From: a bacterium
GTDB taxonomy: Bacteria > SZUA-79 > Acidulodesulfobacterales > Acidulodesulfobacteraceae
Length of the DNA stretch: 32,099 nt
Assembly: GCA_021822625.1 (NCBI GenBank)
Contig: JAKAQK010000008.1
Coordinates: 1 to 32,099 of the forward strand
Reading direction: 5' to 3'
In this document: positions 20,366-31,869 of the stretch, piece after piece
Layout: each line of letters begins with the position of its first letter
How positions within the stretch are numbered: position 1 is the first letter of the stretch
Program-made: the position numbers and the translations under genes
Notes under the pieces: model-generated
Told to the model about the DNA's origin: nothing
The model's database searches: none
The model's input: the letters and a program-made list of their open reading frames with translations, nothing else

Positions 20366-20794
20366 TTAAATCCTTTTCCATTTTTCATATTCGCCGAAGG
20401 ATTCTTTTTTCCATATAGGCACTGTTTCTTTTATATTGTCTATCAAAAATTTTGAAGCCGTATATGAAGAATCTCTGTGGGGGCTGGAAACTGCAATGGA
20501 AATTGAAATTTCGCCTATTTCTATCTTCCCCGTTCTATGAATAACGGCAATCTTATTTAAATCATATTTTTCAAAAGCGGCTCTTATAAGTTTATCTATT
20601 TCTTTAATAGCCATTTCTTCATATGCTTCATAATAAAGAAACTTAACGGGCGTTCCGTCCTCATTGTCTCTAACGGTTCCATTAAACAAAAGCGTTGAAC
20701 CTGAAGCTGCATCATTCACAAAATTCAGAGCTATATTTACATCAATGGGTATTTTAACTATATCTATATAATAAAAATTATTATCGATAGCCAT
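20366..20794 (-). CDS. moaE: Molybdopterin synthase catalytic subunit
   Basis: LLFNGTVRDNEDGTPVKFLYYEAYEEMA, HRTGKIEIGEISISIAVSSPHR and PIWKKE. Confidence 0.93.
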   Translation of the reverse strand: MAIDNNFYYIDIVKIPIDVNIALNFVNDAASGSTLLFNGTVRDNEDGTPVKFLYYEAYEEMAIKEIDKLIRAAFEKYDLNKIAVIHRTGKIEIGEISISIAVSSPHRDSSYTASKFLIDNIKETVPIWKKESFGEYEKWKRI

Positions 20795-20809
20795 TATTTT
20801 AATTCCTTT

Positions 20810-21061
20810 TTATTTTAATCCGCCGCTGACCGGCATTATGATTGTAACTTCATCATTATTATTTAAAACGGGGTTGCAATCTTGATACTCCATATTTACT
20901 GCAAATTTAGAAATAAGGAGTAAATGACTTATCTGAGGGTAATGGGTCGTGAGATAATTTTTTAAATCTTCTAACGTATCGCCTTCCTTAAAATTTAAAT
21001 CTAACTCGCTTGTTCCTATTAAATCTTTAAACGCCGCAAATAGCCTTAATTTAATTTGCAT
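20810..21061 (-). CDS. moaD: MoaD-like sulfur carrier (C-terminus GGLK)
   Basis: 83 aa ubiquitin-like protein MQIKLRLFAAFKDLIGTSELDLNF...NNDEVTIIMPVSGGLK, directly upstream of moaE. Confidence 0.85.
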   Translation of the reverse strand: MQIKLRLFAAFKDLIGTSELDLNFKEGDTLEDLKNYLTTHYPQISHLLLISKFAVNMEYQDCNPVLNNNDEVTIIMPVSGGLK

Positions 21062-21106
21062 TTTTATATTATTTTTATATTATTATGTTATTAAAATTAC
21101 ACGCAG

Positions 21107-21625
21107 TTATTTAGTGATTTCATAGTATATATGTCCTATTTCTTTAATTATTATCTTTTCCATTGCCAATTTAACGGCATTTAGAGAGCCCGGGATAGAG
21201 AAAATAATTTTTTTATTATAAATGCCGCAAGATGCCCTTGACATAATTGACGCAGAACCGATTTCTTCAAAGCTTAAATATCTAAATAATTCTCCAAATC
21301 CGTATATCTCTTTATCGTAAAGTTCGCTCACAGACTCATATGTATAATCTCTTTGCGAAATACCCGTACCGCCGTTGATTATAACAGCGTTTAAATCTGC
21401 ATGAAAATTTTCAGCGCATATATTAACTAATTCTTTCTGTAGTAAATCTTTATCGTCTTTTAATATTTTATAACCTATTATACCGTGATTATTTTTAGTT
21501 AAGTAATTTTTCAGATAAATTCCGCTTTCATCTGTTTCTGTATTCCTCGTATCGCTTAATGTTATAACAAATATATTTAAAGATTTTTTTGCGTTGCTTT
21601 CTGATTTATGTTCTAAATGTCCCAT
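21107..21625 (-). CDS. moaB: Molybdenum cofactor biosynthesis protein B (MogA/MoaB-like)
   Basis: VITLSDTRNTETDESGIYLKNYL, VIINGGTGISQRDYTYESV and FSIPGSLNAVKLAME. Confidence 0.88.
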   Translation of the reverse strand: MGHLEHKSESNAKKSLNIFVITLSDTRNTETDESGIYLKNYLTKNNHGIIGYKILKDDKDLLQKELVNICAENFHADLNAVIINGGTGISQRDYTYESVSELYDKEIYGFGELFRYLSFEEIGSASIMSRASCGIYNKKIIFSIPGSLNAVKLAMEKIIIKEIGHIYYEITK

Positions 21626-21852
21626 AATATATGAAATTTTAAACTATATTTTTTTTATTGTCAAATAAAACAATTGATTGATAAATTATATTATATAATA
21701 AGATTTATTAAAAAGCTATACTTCCTTTAAGTTATTAACCGATTCTATTTTTAATCTAATTTTAATCTAATTTTTAGTTACAACATCAAAAGCGAACTGC
21801 ATCGCCCTTTCTGTTGGAACTTCTCGGCAATGTTTGTTAAATTTATTATCAA

Positions 21853-21906
21853 AAAAAATGCCGAACACAGAGTAATTACTTTTCACTCTGCTTTTCGGCA
21901 TTTTTT
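21853..21906 (-). terminator. Rho-independent terminator downstream of groEL
   Basis: AAAAAATGCCGAA (21853-21865) pairs with TTCGGCATTTTTT (21894-21906); inner stem CAGAGT/ACTCTG. The A-run on + gives a U-tract on the minus strand. Confidence 0.88.
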
Positions 21907-21956
21907 AATTTATTAATTTTTGGCTTAATATATTTTTCTTTATTAATTAAAATTAA

Positions 21957-23621
<1,665 letters not shown>

Positions 23622-23780
23622 TTAAATTTCATTTATAAATATTGACATTGCCGTAAACTTTTTTTACATTATAAATAATGCGCAAAATGCACAGTTTTAT
23701 AAAGTACGGCTTTTTACTCATTTATTATTTTATTATTTGCTTTTATTGCTAAGCAAGTATTGCCAAGAAGATATCGTTGC

Positions 23781-24071
23781 TTACTTTTCGATAATAGCTA
23801 AAACATCATCTTCTTTCATGATAAGATATTCTTTGTCGTCTACTTTAATTTCATTACCTGAATATTTTGCAAATAAAACTAAATCGCCCTCTTTAATTTC
23901 AAGAGGTATTTTTTTTCCGTCTTCGGATGTTCTTCCGTTACCTACGGCAATAACTTTGCCCTGCATAGGTTTCTCTTTTGCAGCATCCGGTATAAACAAG
24001 CCGCTTTTAGTTTTTTCTTCTTCTTGAAGCCTTTCAACAAGTATTCTGTCCTGTAAAGGTTTAACTTTCAT
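23781..24071 (-). CDS. groES: Co-chaperonin GroES
   Basis: MKVKPLQDRILVERLQEEEKTKSGLFIPDAAKEKPMQGKVIAVGNG...YLIMKEDDVLAIIEK, directly upstream of groEL. Confidence 0.98.
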   Translation of the reverse strand: MKVKPLQDRILVERLQEEEKTKSGLFIPDAAKEKPMQGKVIAVGNGRTSEDGKKIPLEIKEGDLVLFAKYSGNEIKVDDKEYLIMKEDDVLAIIEK

Positions 24072-24316
24072 AAATGTTCTCTCCTTAATTATTTAAATTG
24101 GTTATCTTACTAAAATTATCATAAAAGGTATTATCTATTTCTTCTTTTTCGCTACAACGTTTCTTTGAAAATATCATGCTAAAAAATATTTTGCGTAGTA
24201 TATAATTTAATTTCAACTATAACATTTTTCTTCATAAATGTTTACATGATACGCTCTGCTTTGCTATATAAATATTAGTATTCTTAATTTGTTGAGCATA
24301 CCAGAATCATTATATT

Positions 24317-24343
24317 TTAGCACTTAAATATATTGAGTGCTAA
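24317..24343. promoter_or_regulatory. CIRCE element (HrcA operator) upstream of groES-groEL
   Basis: TTAGCACTT-N9-GAGTGCTAA versus consensus TTAGCACTC-N9-GAGTGCTAA: one mismatch, exact 9-nt spacer. Confidence 0.95.
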
Positions 24344-24515
24344 CTTTTCTAAATATACACTCACTTTTTTGAAAACACAATCATATAAATTTGCATAATA
24401 TTGCCATAAAATAGGCTAATATATCTGAATATAAGAATATATTACGTTTTTTTTAAGTTTTTCTTAATCTTTCAATTTATTATTAATTTATCATTTTAAA
24501 ATTGTTTTTTGAACT

Positions 24516-25316
24516 TTATGAAATCATTCTTTTTTTTATAAAATAAACCGAAAGATAAAAAAATATAAGGGTAAAAATTATAATAATTAATAAATCTATC
24601 AGTAACGGCAGTAAATTAAACTGCCCCAAAAATAACGCTCTGGTAATTTGTACCGTATAATATAAAGGCATTATATAAACAATGTGTCTAATTATAGCAG
24701 GCAGCGCCGAAACCGGATAAAAAACACCCGAAAATAGAAACATAGTAGAAATTGCCACCGTAAAATAATACGAAAAAAAATCGTAAGACGGAGCAAACGA
24801 CGTTATAAATAAAGATAAGGATGCAAATAACAATCCGTTTAAAATAATAACAATTGGTATTAGCAGGATGAAAACGGAAATATACGGTCTGAAAAAAATT
24901 AACGATATTAATAATACTGCCACACCGCTCATAAACGCTTTTACCGACGACCATAAAACTTCTCCAGCCACAATTTCTTCAATACTTACCGGAGTGACTA
25001 ATATTGCATCAAATATACCTTTCGTAGTCATTCTTGTATACGAACCAAACGTACCTTCAAAAGAAGCTGCATACATTGAAGAAGAGGATATTATTCCGGG
25101 GATAATGTACAAAAGATATGGCGTGCCGTTTATATTATGTATAAATTTTCCTATGCCAAGTCCTAAAGCAGCGAGAAAAAGCAGCGGCTCAAGAATATCC
25201 CCAATGATACTGGGTTTGTAAAATCTGAGCCAGACTCTGAAATTTCTATAAAAAACCGCATAGGATCTAAGACTTATATTGCTATTTATTTCATTAATTA
25301 CTTTTAAAATTTTCAT
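24516..25316 (-). CDS. ABC-2 type transporter permease
   Basis: 266 aa, about 6 TM; FYKPSIIGDILEPLLFLAALGLGIG...YLLYIIPGIISSSSMYAASFEGTFGSYTRM...LFSGVFYPVSALP. Confidence 0.88.
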   Translation of the reverse strand: MKILKVINEINSNISLRSYAVFYRNFRVWLRFYKPSIIGDILEPLLFLAALGLGIGKFIHNINGTPYLLYIIPGIISSSSMYAASFEGTFGSYTRMTTKGIFDAILVTPVSIEEIVAGEVLWSSVKAFMSGVAVLLISLIFFRPYISVFILLIPIVIILNGLLFASLSLFITSFAPSYDFFSYYFTVAISTMFLFSGVFYPVSALPAIIRHIVYIMPLYYTVQITRALFLGQFNLLPLLIDLLIIIIFTLIFFYLSVYFIKKRMIS

Positions 25317-26121
25317 TTTTAACTATATCCATAAAAATTTCCTCTAATGACTTCAATCTTTTATTATTATATTCATCGCTGTATGGATACTCTTTTTTAT
25401 ATGCCGCATTATCCGATGCGCCCTGTATATTTTCATTATTATTTTTATTTAGAATATAGTCCATAGACCCGTTCAAAACTATTTCTCCATGGTTTAGCAA
25501 TATGACATTTTTAAATAATTTCTCTGCTTCGTCCATATAATGCGTTGACATTAATATCGTAATACCGCTCTTGTTTAACAATTTCAATTTATTCCATATA
25601 TTTAGTCTATACTCAGGATCCAGCCCAATTGTAGGTTCATCGAGTATTATAATATCAGGACTATTAATTAAAGCTCGCGCTAAAAGCAATCTTCTTCTGT
25701 AGCCTCCCGATAAATTAATAACTTTAGAATTTTTCTTTTCGGCAATACTAAAAAAATCAAGCAATTCTGAAGCTCGTCTAAAAGATTCTTTTTTATTAAT
25801 TCCAAAATACATAGAATATATTATTAAATTTTCAAAAACACTTAAATCTTCATCAAGATTATCATCCTGCGGAACGACACCCAATCTGGCTCTAATTTTT
25901 TTTGCATCATTCATAGGGCTTAAACCGAGTATATCGATACTGCCGGCCGACGGAATCGCGACGGAATATAGAATTTTCAAAATTGTAGTTTTTCCGGCTC
26001 CATTTGGACCTATTATGCCAAAAAAATCTCCTCTTTTAATCTTGAATGAGATATTATTAAGGGCTGAAAAATCATTGTAAAACTTGGTTAAATTTTCAAC
26101 TGAAATAGCGTAATCGTTCAT
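25294..26121 (-). CDS. ABC transporter ATP-binding protein (start set at internal Met MNDYAIS)
   Basis: Walker A GPNGAGKTT, signature NLSGGYRRRLLLARAL, Walker B IIILDEPTIGLDPEYR; overlaps the permease start. Confidence 0.93.
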   Translation of the reverse strand: MNDYAISVENLTKFYNDFSALNNISFKIKRGDFFGIIGPNGAGKTTILKILYSVAIPSAGSIDILGLSPMNDAKKIRARLGVVPQDDNLDEDLSVFENLIIYSMYFGINKKESFRRASELLDFFSIAEKKNSKVINLSGGYRRRLLLARALINSPDIIILDEPTIGLDPEYRLNIWNKLKLLNKSGITILMSTHYMDEAEKLFKNVILLNHGEIVLNGSMDYILNKNNNENIQGASDNAAYKKEYPYSDEYNNKRLKSLEEIFMDIVKNENFKSN

Positions 26122-26149
26122 AATTATGATAGCAGAAAGCGTCAAATGC

Positions 26150-26698
26150 TTAAAGACGCGGAAGAGTTATACCCGTTTGCGATTGATATTTGCCTTTTTT
26201 GTCTTTATATGAAACTCTGGGCGATTCTCCTTCAAAAAATAGCACTTGAGCGAGACCCTCATTGGCATATATCTTAGCGGGTAACGGGGTTGTATTTGAA
26301 ATTTCAAGAGTAACGTATCCTTCCCATTCGGGTTCAAAAGGAGTAACGTTCACTATTATGCCGCATCTGGCGTAAGTAGATTTGCCGAGACAAATAGTGA
26401 CTACGTTTCTTGGAATTTTAAAATATTCAACTGACCTTCCAAGAGCAAAGGAATTTGGAGGCACAATGCATTCTTCGGTGGTTATGTCAACAAATGACTT
26501 TGTATCAAAATTTTTAGGGTCAACTATCGTAGTATTAATATTGGTAAAAATTTTGAATTCGTTAGATATCCGCAAATCATATCCAAATGATGAAACGCCG
26601 TAAGATATAACACCGTTTCTAACCTGTGCATTTTCAAATGGCGTTATCATAGCATACTCTTTAGCCATTTTTTCAATCCAGATATCGTTCTTAATCAT
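26150..26698 (-). CDS. dcd: dCTP deaminase
   Basis: [85 protein letters not shown]. Confidence 0.95.
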   Translation of the reverse strand: MIKNDIWIEKMAKEYAMITPFENAQVRNGVISYGVSSFGYDLRISNEFKIFTNINTTIVDPKNFDTKSFVDITTEECIVPPNSFALGRSVEYFKIPRNVVTICLGKSTYARCGIIVNVTPFEPEWEGYVTLEISNTTPLPAKIYANEGLAQVLFFEGESPRVSYKDKKGKYQSQTGITLPRL

Positions 26699-26758
26699 TA
26701 TAAAAATAACCGCCGATTTAAATTTGTAAAAATCTTAAATTGTATAACTTAACTTTGC

Positions 26759-27451
26759 TTAACTTAAATTAAATTTCAAGATAGTATCGATAATTTCGTC
26801 AGGGTCATCCTTTATCTGTAAAATATCAATATCCGAAAGCGAAATATAGCCTTTTTTAAGGGTATTGCTTTTAATCCAATCTATAAGTCCGCTCCAGTAA
26901 TCGGAACCGTACAATATGACAGGGAAAGGCTTCGTTTTATTGGTTTGAATTAATTCTGCCGTTTCAAAAAGTTCATCTAATGTGCCAAATCCGCCAGGCA
27001 TCATTATATAAGCTGAAGCATACCTGACGAGCATGACCTTTCTCACAAAAAAATAACGGAATTCAAGTGTAAAATCAGCGTATTTATTGATATTCTGTTC
27101 CTTAGGAAGTTTAATGTTAAGTCCTACCGAGTTAACCTGAAGGTCAAACTCATCTTTAGCCTCCCTGCACCCCCTGTTTGCAGCCTCCATTACCCCCGGG
27201 CCGCCGCCGGATATTATGGAGAAACCTTTCAACGCTAAGCCTTTGGCGATTTCTTTTGTATTTTTGTATACATCGCTATTTTCATCAACTCTGGCGCTTC
27301 CATAAATAGTAACGGCTGGACAAACCGAAGGAAGAACATCGAATCCGTCTACAAATTCGCCCATGATTCTGAATAACCGCCATGGTTCGCCTTTATTCAG
27401 CGCATTAAGTTCATAATCATAATTTTTAGAATTTTCTTTTGTTATAGCCAT
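26759..27451 (-). CDS. LOG-family (lysine decarboxylase-like fold) protein
   Basis: VTIYGSARV, SIISGGGPGVMEAANRG, MMPGGFGTLDELFE (PGGxGTxxE). Confidence 0.9.
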   Translation of the reverse strand: MAITKENSKNYDYELNALNKGEPWRLFRIMGEFVDGFDVLPSVCPAVTIYGSARVDENSDVYKNTKEIAKGLALKGFSIISGGGPGVMEAANRGCREAKDEFDLQVNSVGLNIKLPKEQNINKYADFTLEFRYFFVRKVMLVRYASAYIMMPGGFGTLDELFETAELIQTNKTKPFPVILYGSDYWSGLIDWIKSNTLKKGYISLSDIDILQIKDDPDEIIDTILKFNLS

Positions 27452-27590
27452 AGATACCCTTTTTATTATGTATTATGATTAAATTATATTATCTATTTAT
27501 CTATTTATATATATTATCTATTTATCTATACATACATCGCATCCTCATACCATTTTTATTTTATGCGGATATAAGACATAAAAAATACAC

Positions 27591-27711
27591 GCAGCGTATA
27601 AGTATAAGTTCACGGGAATAATTTATATATACGCCTAAAACTAACACGCAGATATCAAACAATATAATAAATATAACAGGCAGCTGCCTGCAAAAAGAGG
27701 TCTTACGCTGC
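27591..27711. repeat. Nested inverted repeats in an intergenic region (possible structured element)
   Basis: GCAGCGTA (27591-27598) is the reverse complement of TACGCTGC (27704-27711); the interval contains the perfect 14-bp palindrome CAGGCAGCTGCCTG (27677-27690). Confidence 0.5.
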
Positions 27712-27843
27712 CATTGTGAAGAACAGCTGCAATAATCTGATTAATTTAATTTTGTCTTCGTTGCAATAATAATATAAAAATATTTTAAATATTATTAATT
27801 AATCGAATATGTCTAAAATTAGCAGGAATTAATACAAAATTAA

Positions 27844-28107
27844 TTAAAATTTAAAATCAGTTTTGTCCGGATGAATTTTTTTTGCTTTTGCTTCGAGCTG
27901 CTCCTTGGTTTCTTTATGGTTATCATCAGGAATACAGCAGTCAACAGGGCATACTGAAGCACACTGAGGAGAATCATAAAAACCGTGACATTCAGAACAA
28001 AGATCAGGAGATATAACATAAATATCCCCTTCCGTTATTGCGTCATTTGGACATTCTGGAACACAAACACCGCATGCGATACATTCATCAGTGATAATTA
28101 TAGCCAT
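27844..28107 (-). CDS. 2[4Fe-4S] ferredoxin (YfhL-like)
   Basis: DECIACGVCVPECPNDAI and LCSECHGFYDSPQCASVCPVDCC cluster motifs in 87 aa. Confidence 0.92.
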   Translation of the reverse strand: MAIIITDECIACGVCVPECPNDAITEGDIYVISPDLCSECHGFYDSPQCASVCPVDCCIPDDNHKETKEQLEAKAKKIHPDKTDFKF

Positions 28108-28310
28108 TTAAAACCTCCATAATAATTTTAAATTTAAGTTTTGTTTTTAAAAAACAATGCAATGCAAAATTCAAGCCGAACATTTGATACTTAATTATAG
28201 CAAATAATTTTATCGAATTAAATAAAAAAAAGTAAATAAAAATACATCAAGCATAATGATACTAATATGCAAGCAGATCTAAAATGTATTATGAATGTCC
28301 TTTTAATTTT

Positions 28311-29645
<1,335 letters not shown>

Positions 29646-29647
29646 TT

Positions 29648-29760
29648 ATTTTTATCTTATTTAGTATTTATCGTATTTTTTTATTTTTATCTTATTTAAG
29701 TATTTGCCGTATTTCATTTTCATTTTTATCTTATTTTAGTATTTTTTATTTTATTTTATT
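29648..29760. repeat. Imperfect tandem repeat between phosphohexomutase and enolase genes
   Basis: Three diverged copies beginning ATTTTTATCTTATTT at 29648, 29683 and 29722 (periods about 35 and 39 bp). The last copy overlaps the 3' end of the mutase gene. Confidence 0.75.
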
Positions 29761-31413
29761 TATCTCGGTTATGGCCTTTTTGATTAATAATTCAGTTTCC
29801 TTTTTATCGCTAGATTCTGCGTAAATTCTTAAAACAGGCTCCGTTCCGGAAGGTCTTATCAGAAGCCATGAATTATCGGTATATTCAAATTTATAACCGT
29901 CAATAAGATTAATTGCGGCAATTTTTTCTTTAAATGGTATATTAAAGCTATTATTTTTTAGTATTCCTATTAATTTTTCTTTAATATTATTGTCGATATG
30001 GATATCCAATCTTTTATATTCTAACGGATATTCTTTATCATAAATATCATTTAGTAATTCATTTAAATTTTTTTCACGTACCAGCATAATTTTTAAGAGC
30101 ATTAAAGAATTAAAAACTCCGTCTCTTTCCGGTATATGAAACTTAATTCCTATACCTCCCGATTCCTCGCCACCTATAAGAATATTATTTTTCGGGTTTA
30201 TCATAAGATTAGCTATGTTTTTAAATCCGATAGGCACTTCATGTAATTTGATTTTATATTTATTGCATAAATAATCAATAGTTTTTGATACGGACACTGT
30301 TTTTACGACTTCCCCTTTAAATCCTTCTTCTAATAAATAGTTTAATAATATAGAAAATATTTTATGAGAATCTATGAAATTTCCTTGATAATCAACGGCG
30401 CCTATCCTATCTGCATCCCCGTCCGTTGCAAAACCCACTGCAAATTTATTTTTTGCGCCTGCCTTTTTTACTGCTGCCGAAAGTTTTTTTAAATTTAATT
30501 CTATAGGTTCAGGATTAATTCCGGGAAAATTCGGATTAATTGAATTATTGATAGTTCTATGCCGTACAAAATATTTTTTCAGTACTGCGGATATATAACC
30601 GATACCAGCTCCGTACATAGGGTCTATAACAATATCTATATTTTTTAAAATAGAACTATTTACACTGTCTAAGTCTATTATTTTTATGATATGGTCTAAA
30701 TATTTTTTTTTAAAATCAACTCTTATTAATTTTCCTGGGTTAATATTATCGCCAAAATAGGTATTAAGCGATAATTCTTTATTTAATAAAATATCATTGG
30801 CTATCCCTTCAATTTTTTTAACGTCAGATTCCAGCATTGAACCGCCGTAATTATTTTTAAACTTAATGCCGTTATACATAAATGCATTGTGACTGGCAGT
30901 AATCATAATACCGCATTCACATAAATTATTTTTTACTGAATAAGATAATACGGGGGAAGGACAAAAAAAATCGGACAGCAAAACGTTAAACCCCATTTTC
31001 ATAAGGTTATTAGCGCATGATAGAGCAAATTCTTCAGATAAAAAACGGGTATCGTAACCTATCGCAATAGACTGAATATTGTTAATATTGCTAGATGCTG
31101 CGGCTGGAGCATTATTGTTATCGGTACTATATAATGAAATGTCTTGCGCGCTACTTATATCATTCCTATTATTTATACTACCGCTGCTTCTTTTTTCTGC
31201 GGCGCTGCGGCTATTACTTTCGGAATCGATAGTTGACTTATTTTTTTTCAGTAAATATAATCCTAAAGCTGCAGAAATAATATTTATTTTATCAAAATCA
31301 AAATTCTCGGCTATAATACCTCTAAAACCGTCAGTACCAAAATTGATTTTAATGTGATTATTATCTTTTTTTATGATATTAGAGATATTAGAAAATTTCA
31401 AATTATCCATCAT
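29746..31413 (-). CDS. Phosphoglucomutase/phosphomannomutase (alpha-D-phosphohexomutase) with low-complexity insertion
   Basis: FGTDGFRGIIAENF, ITASHNAFMYNGIKFKN (active-site Ser), GFATDGDADRIGAVD, GGEESGGIG and RPSGTEPVLRIYAES. Confidence 0.93.
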   Translation of the reverse strand: MMDNLKFSNISNIIKKDNNHIKINFGTDGFRGIIAENFDFDKINIISAALGLYLLKKNKSTIDSESNSRSAAEKRSSGSINNRNDISSAQDISLYSTDNNNAPAAASSNINNIQSIAIGYDTRFLSEEFALSCANNLMKMGFNVLLSDFFCPSPVLSYSVKNNLCECGIMITASHNAFMYNGIKFKNNYGGSMLESDVKKIEGIANDILLNKELSLNTYFGDNINPGKLIRVDFKKKYLDHIIKIIDLDSVNSSILKNIDIVIDPMYGAGIGYISAVLKKYFVRHRTINNSINPNFPGINPEPIELNLKKLSAAVKKAGAKNKFAVGFATDGDADRIGAVDYQGNFIDSHKIFSILLNYLLEEGFKGEVVKTVSVSKTIDYLCNKYKIKLHEVPIGFKNIANLMINPKNNILIGGEESGGIGIKFHIPERDGVFNSLMLLKIMLVREKNLNELLNDIYDKEYPLEYKRLDIHIDNNIKEKLIGILKNNSFNIPFKEKIAAINLIDGYKFEYTDNSWLLIRPSGTEPVLRIYAESSDKKETELLIKKAITEINKIK

Positions 31414-31795
31414 TATTTATAAAATTATTTTATCTTATTATCATAATTTTATATAAAAAAATCAAGATTTTTTTTGTTTAGTTGTTATTGCGCTGTTATA
31501 GCGTGCCATAAAAAAGCCAAGCCGCTAGTATATTGCAACCTGCTTGATGCTGTATAACATAAAATGGGCATTAAGGAAATTTATCAATATTTCTCAGAAA
31601 CCATCCCTTCATTTATAGGTATAAACATCTTTGCAACAAATATGCATTTGGTAAAGGAAATAGTGGAAAAATGTCAATGTAGATTCCAAAAGTTATTGAT
31701 ACTATTTAAAATTATTTTTTTTGATTTTATCATATTTTTTAAAAATATAAATTACAAAATTTAATGAAACTATACCACAATATAATGAAAATAAC

Positions 31796-31824
31796 TTGAC
31801 AAATACAAAAGTAAATGATACTAT
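31796..31824 (+). promoter_or_regulatory. Near-consensus sigma-70 promoter upstream of the TnsA-like gene
   Basis: TTGACA (31796-31801), 17-nt spacer, TACTAT (31819-31824). A second TTGACAAA lies 30 bp downstream of the first, at 31826. Confidence 0.7.
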
Positions 31825-31869
31825 ATTGACAAAGCTAAAATTTAATTAATTTTAAATAGGATAATTAAA

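Noticed and set aside
24868-25221. 117-aa plus-strand ORF and overlapping 88-aa minus-strand ORF (24688-24954)
   Set aside because: Both lie in alternate frames of the ABC-2 permease, without family motifs.
27486-27530. ATTATCTATTTATCTAT direct repeat
   Set aside because: Short, simple-sequence microsatellite with no link to a feature.
31079-31357. 92-aa plus-strand ORF opposite the mutase insertion
   Set aside because: Leu-rich translation is the antisense image of the Ser/Asn-rich insertion; no independent support.
31564-31764. 66-aa plus-strand ORF MGIKEIYQYFSETIPSF...
   Set aside because: No clear SD or family; C-terminus is low-complexity Phe/Ile/Lys. Kept only as part of the unexplained intergenic region.
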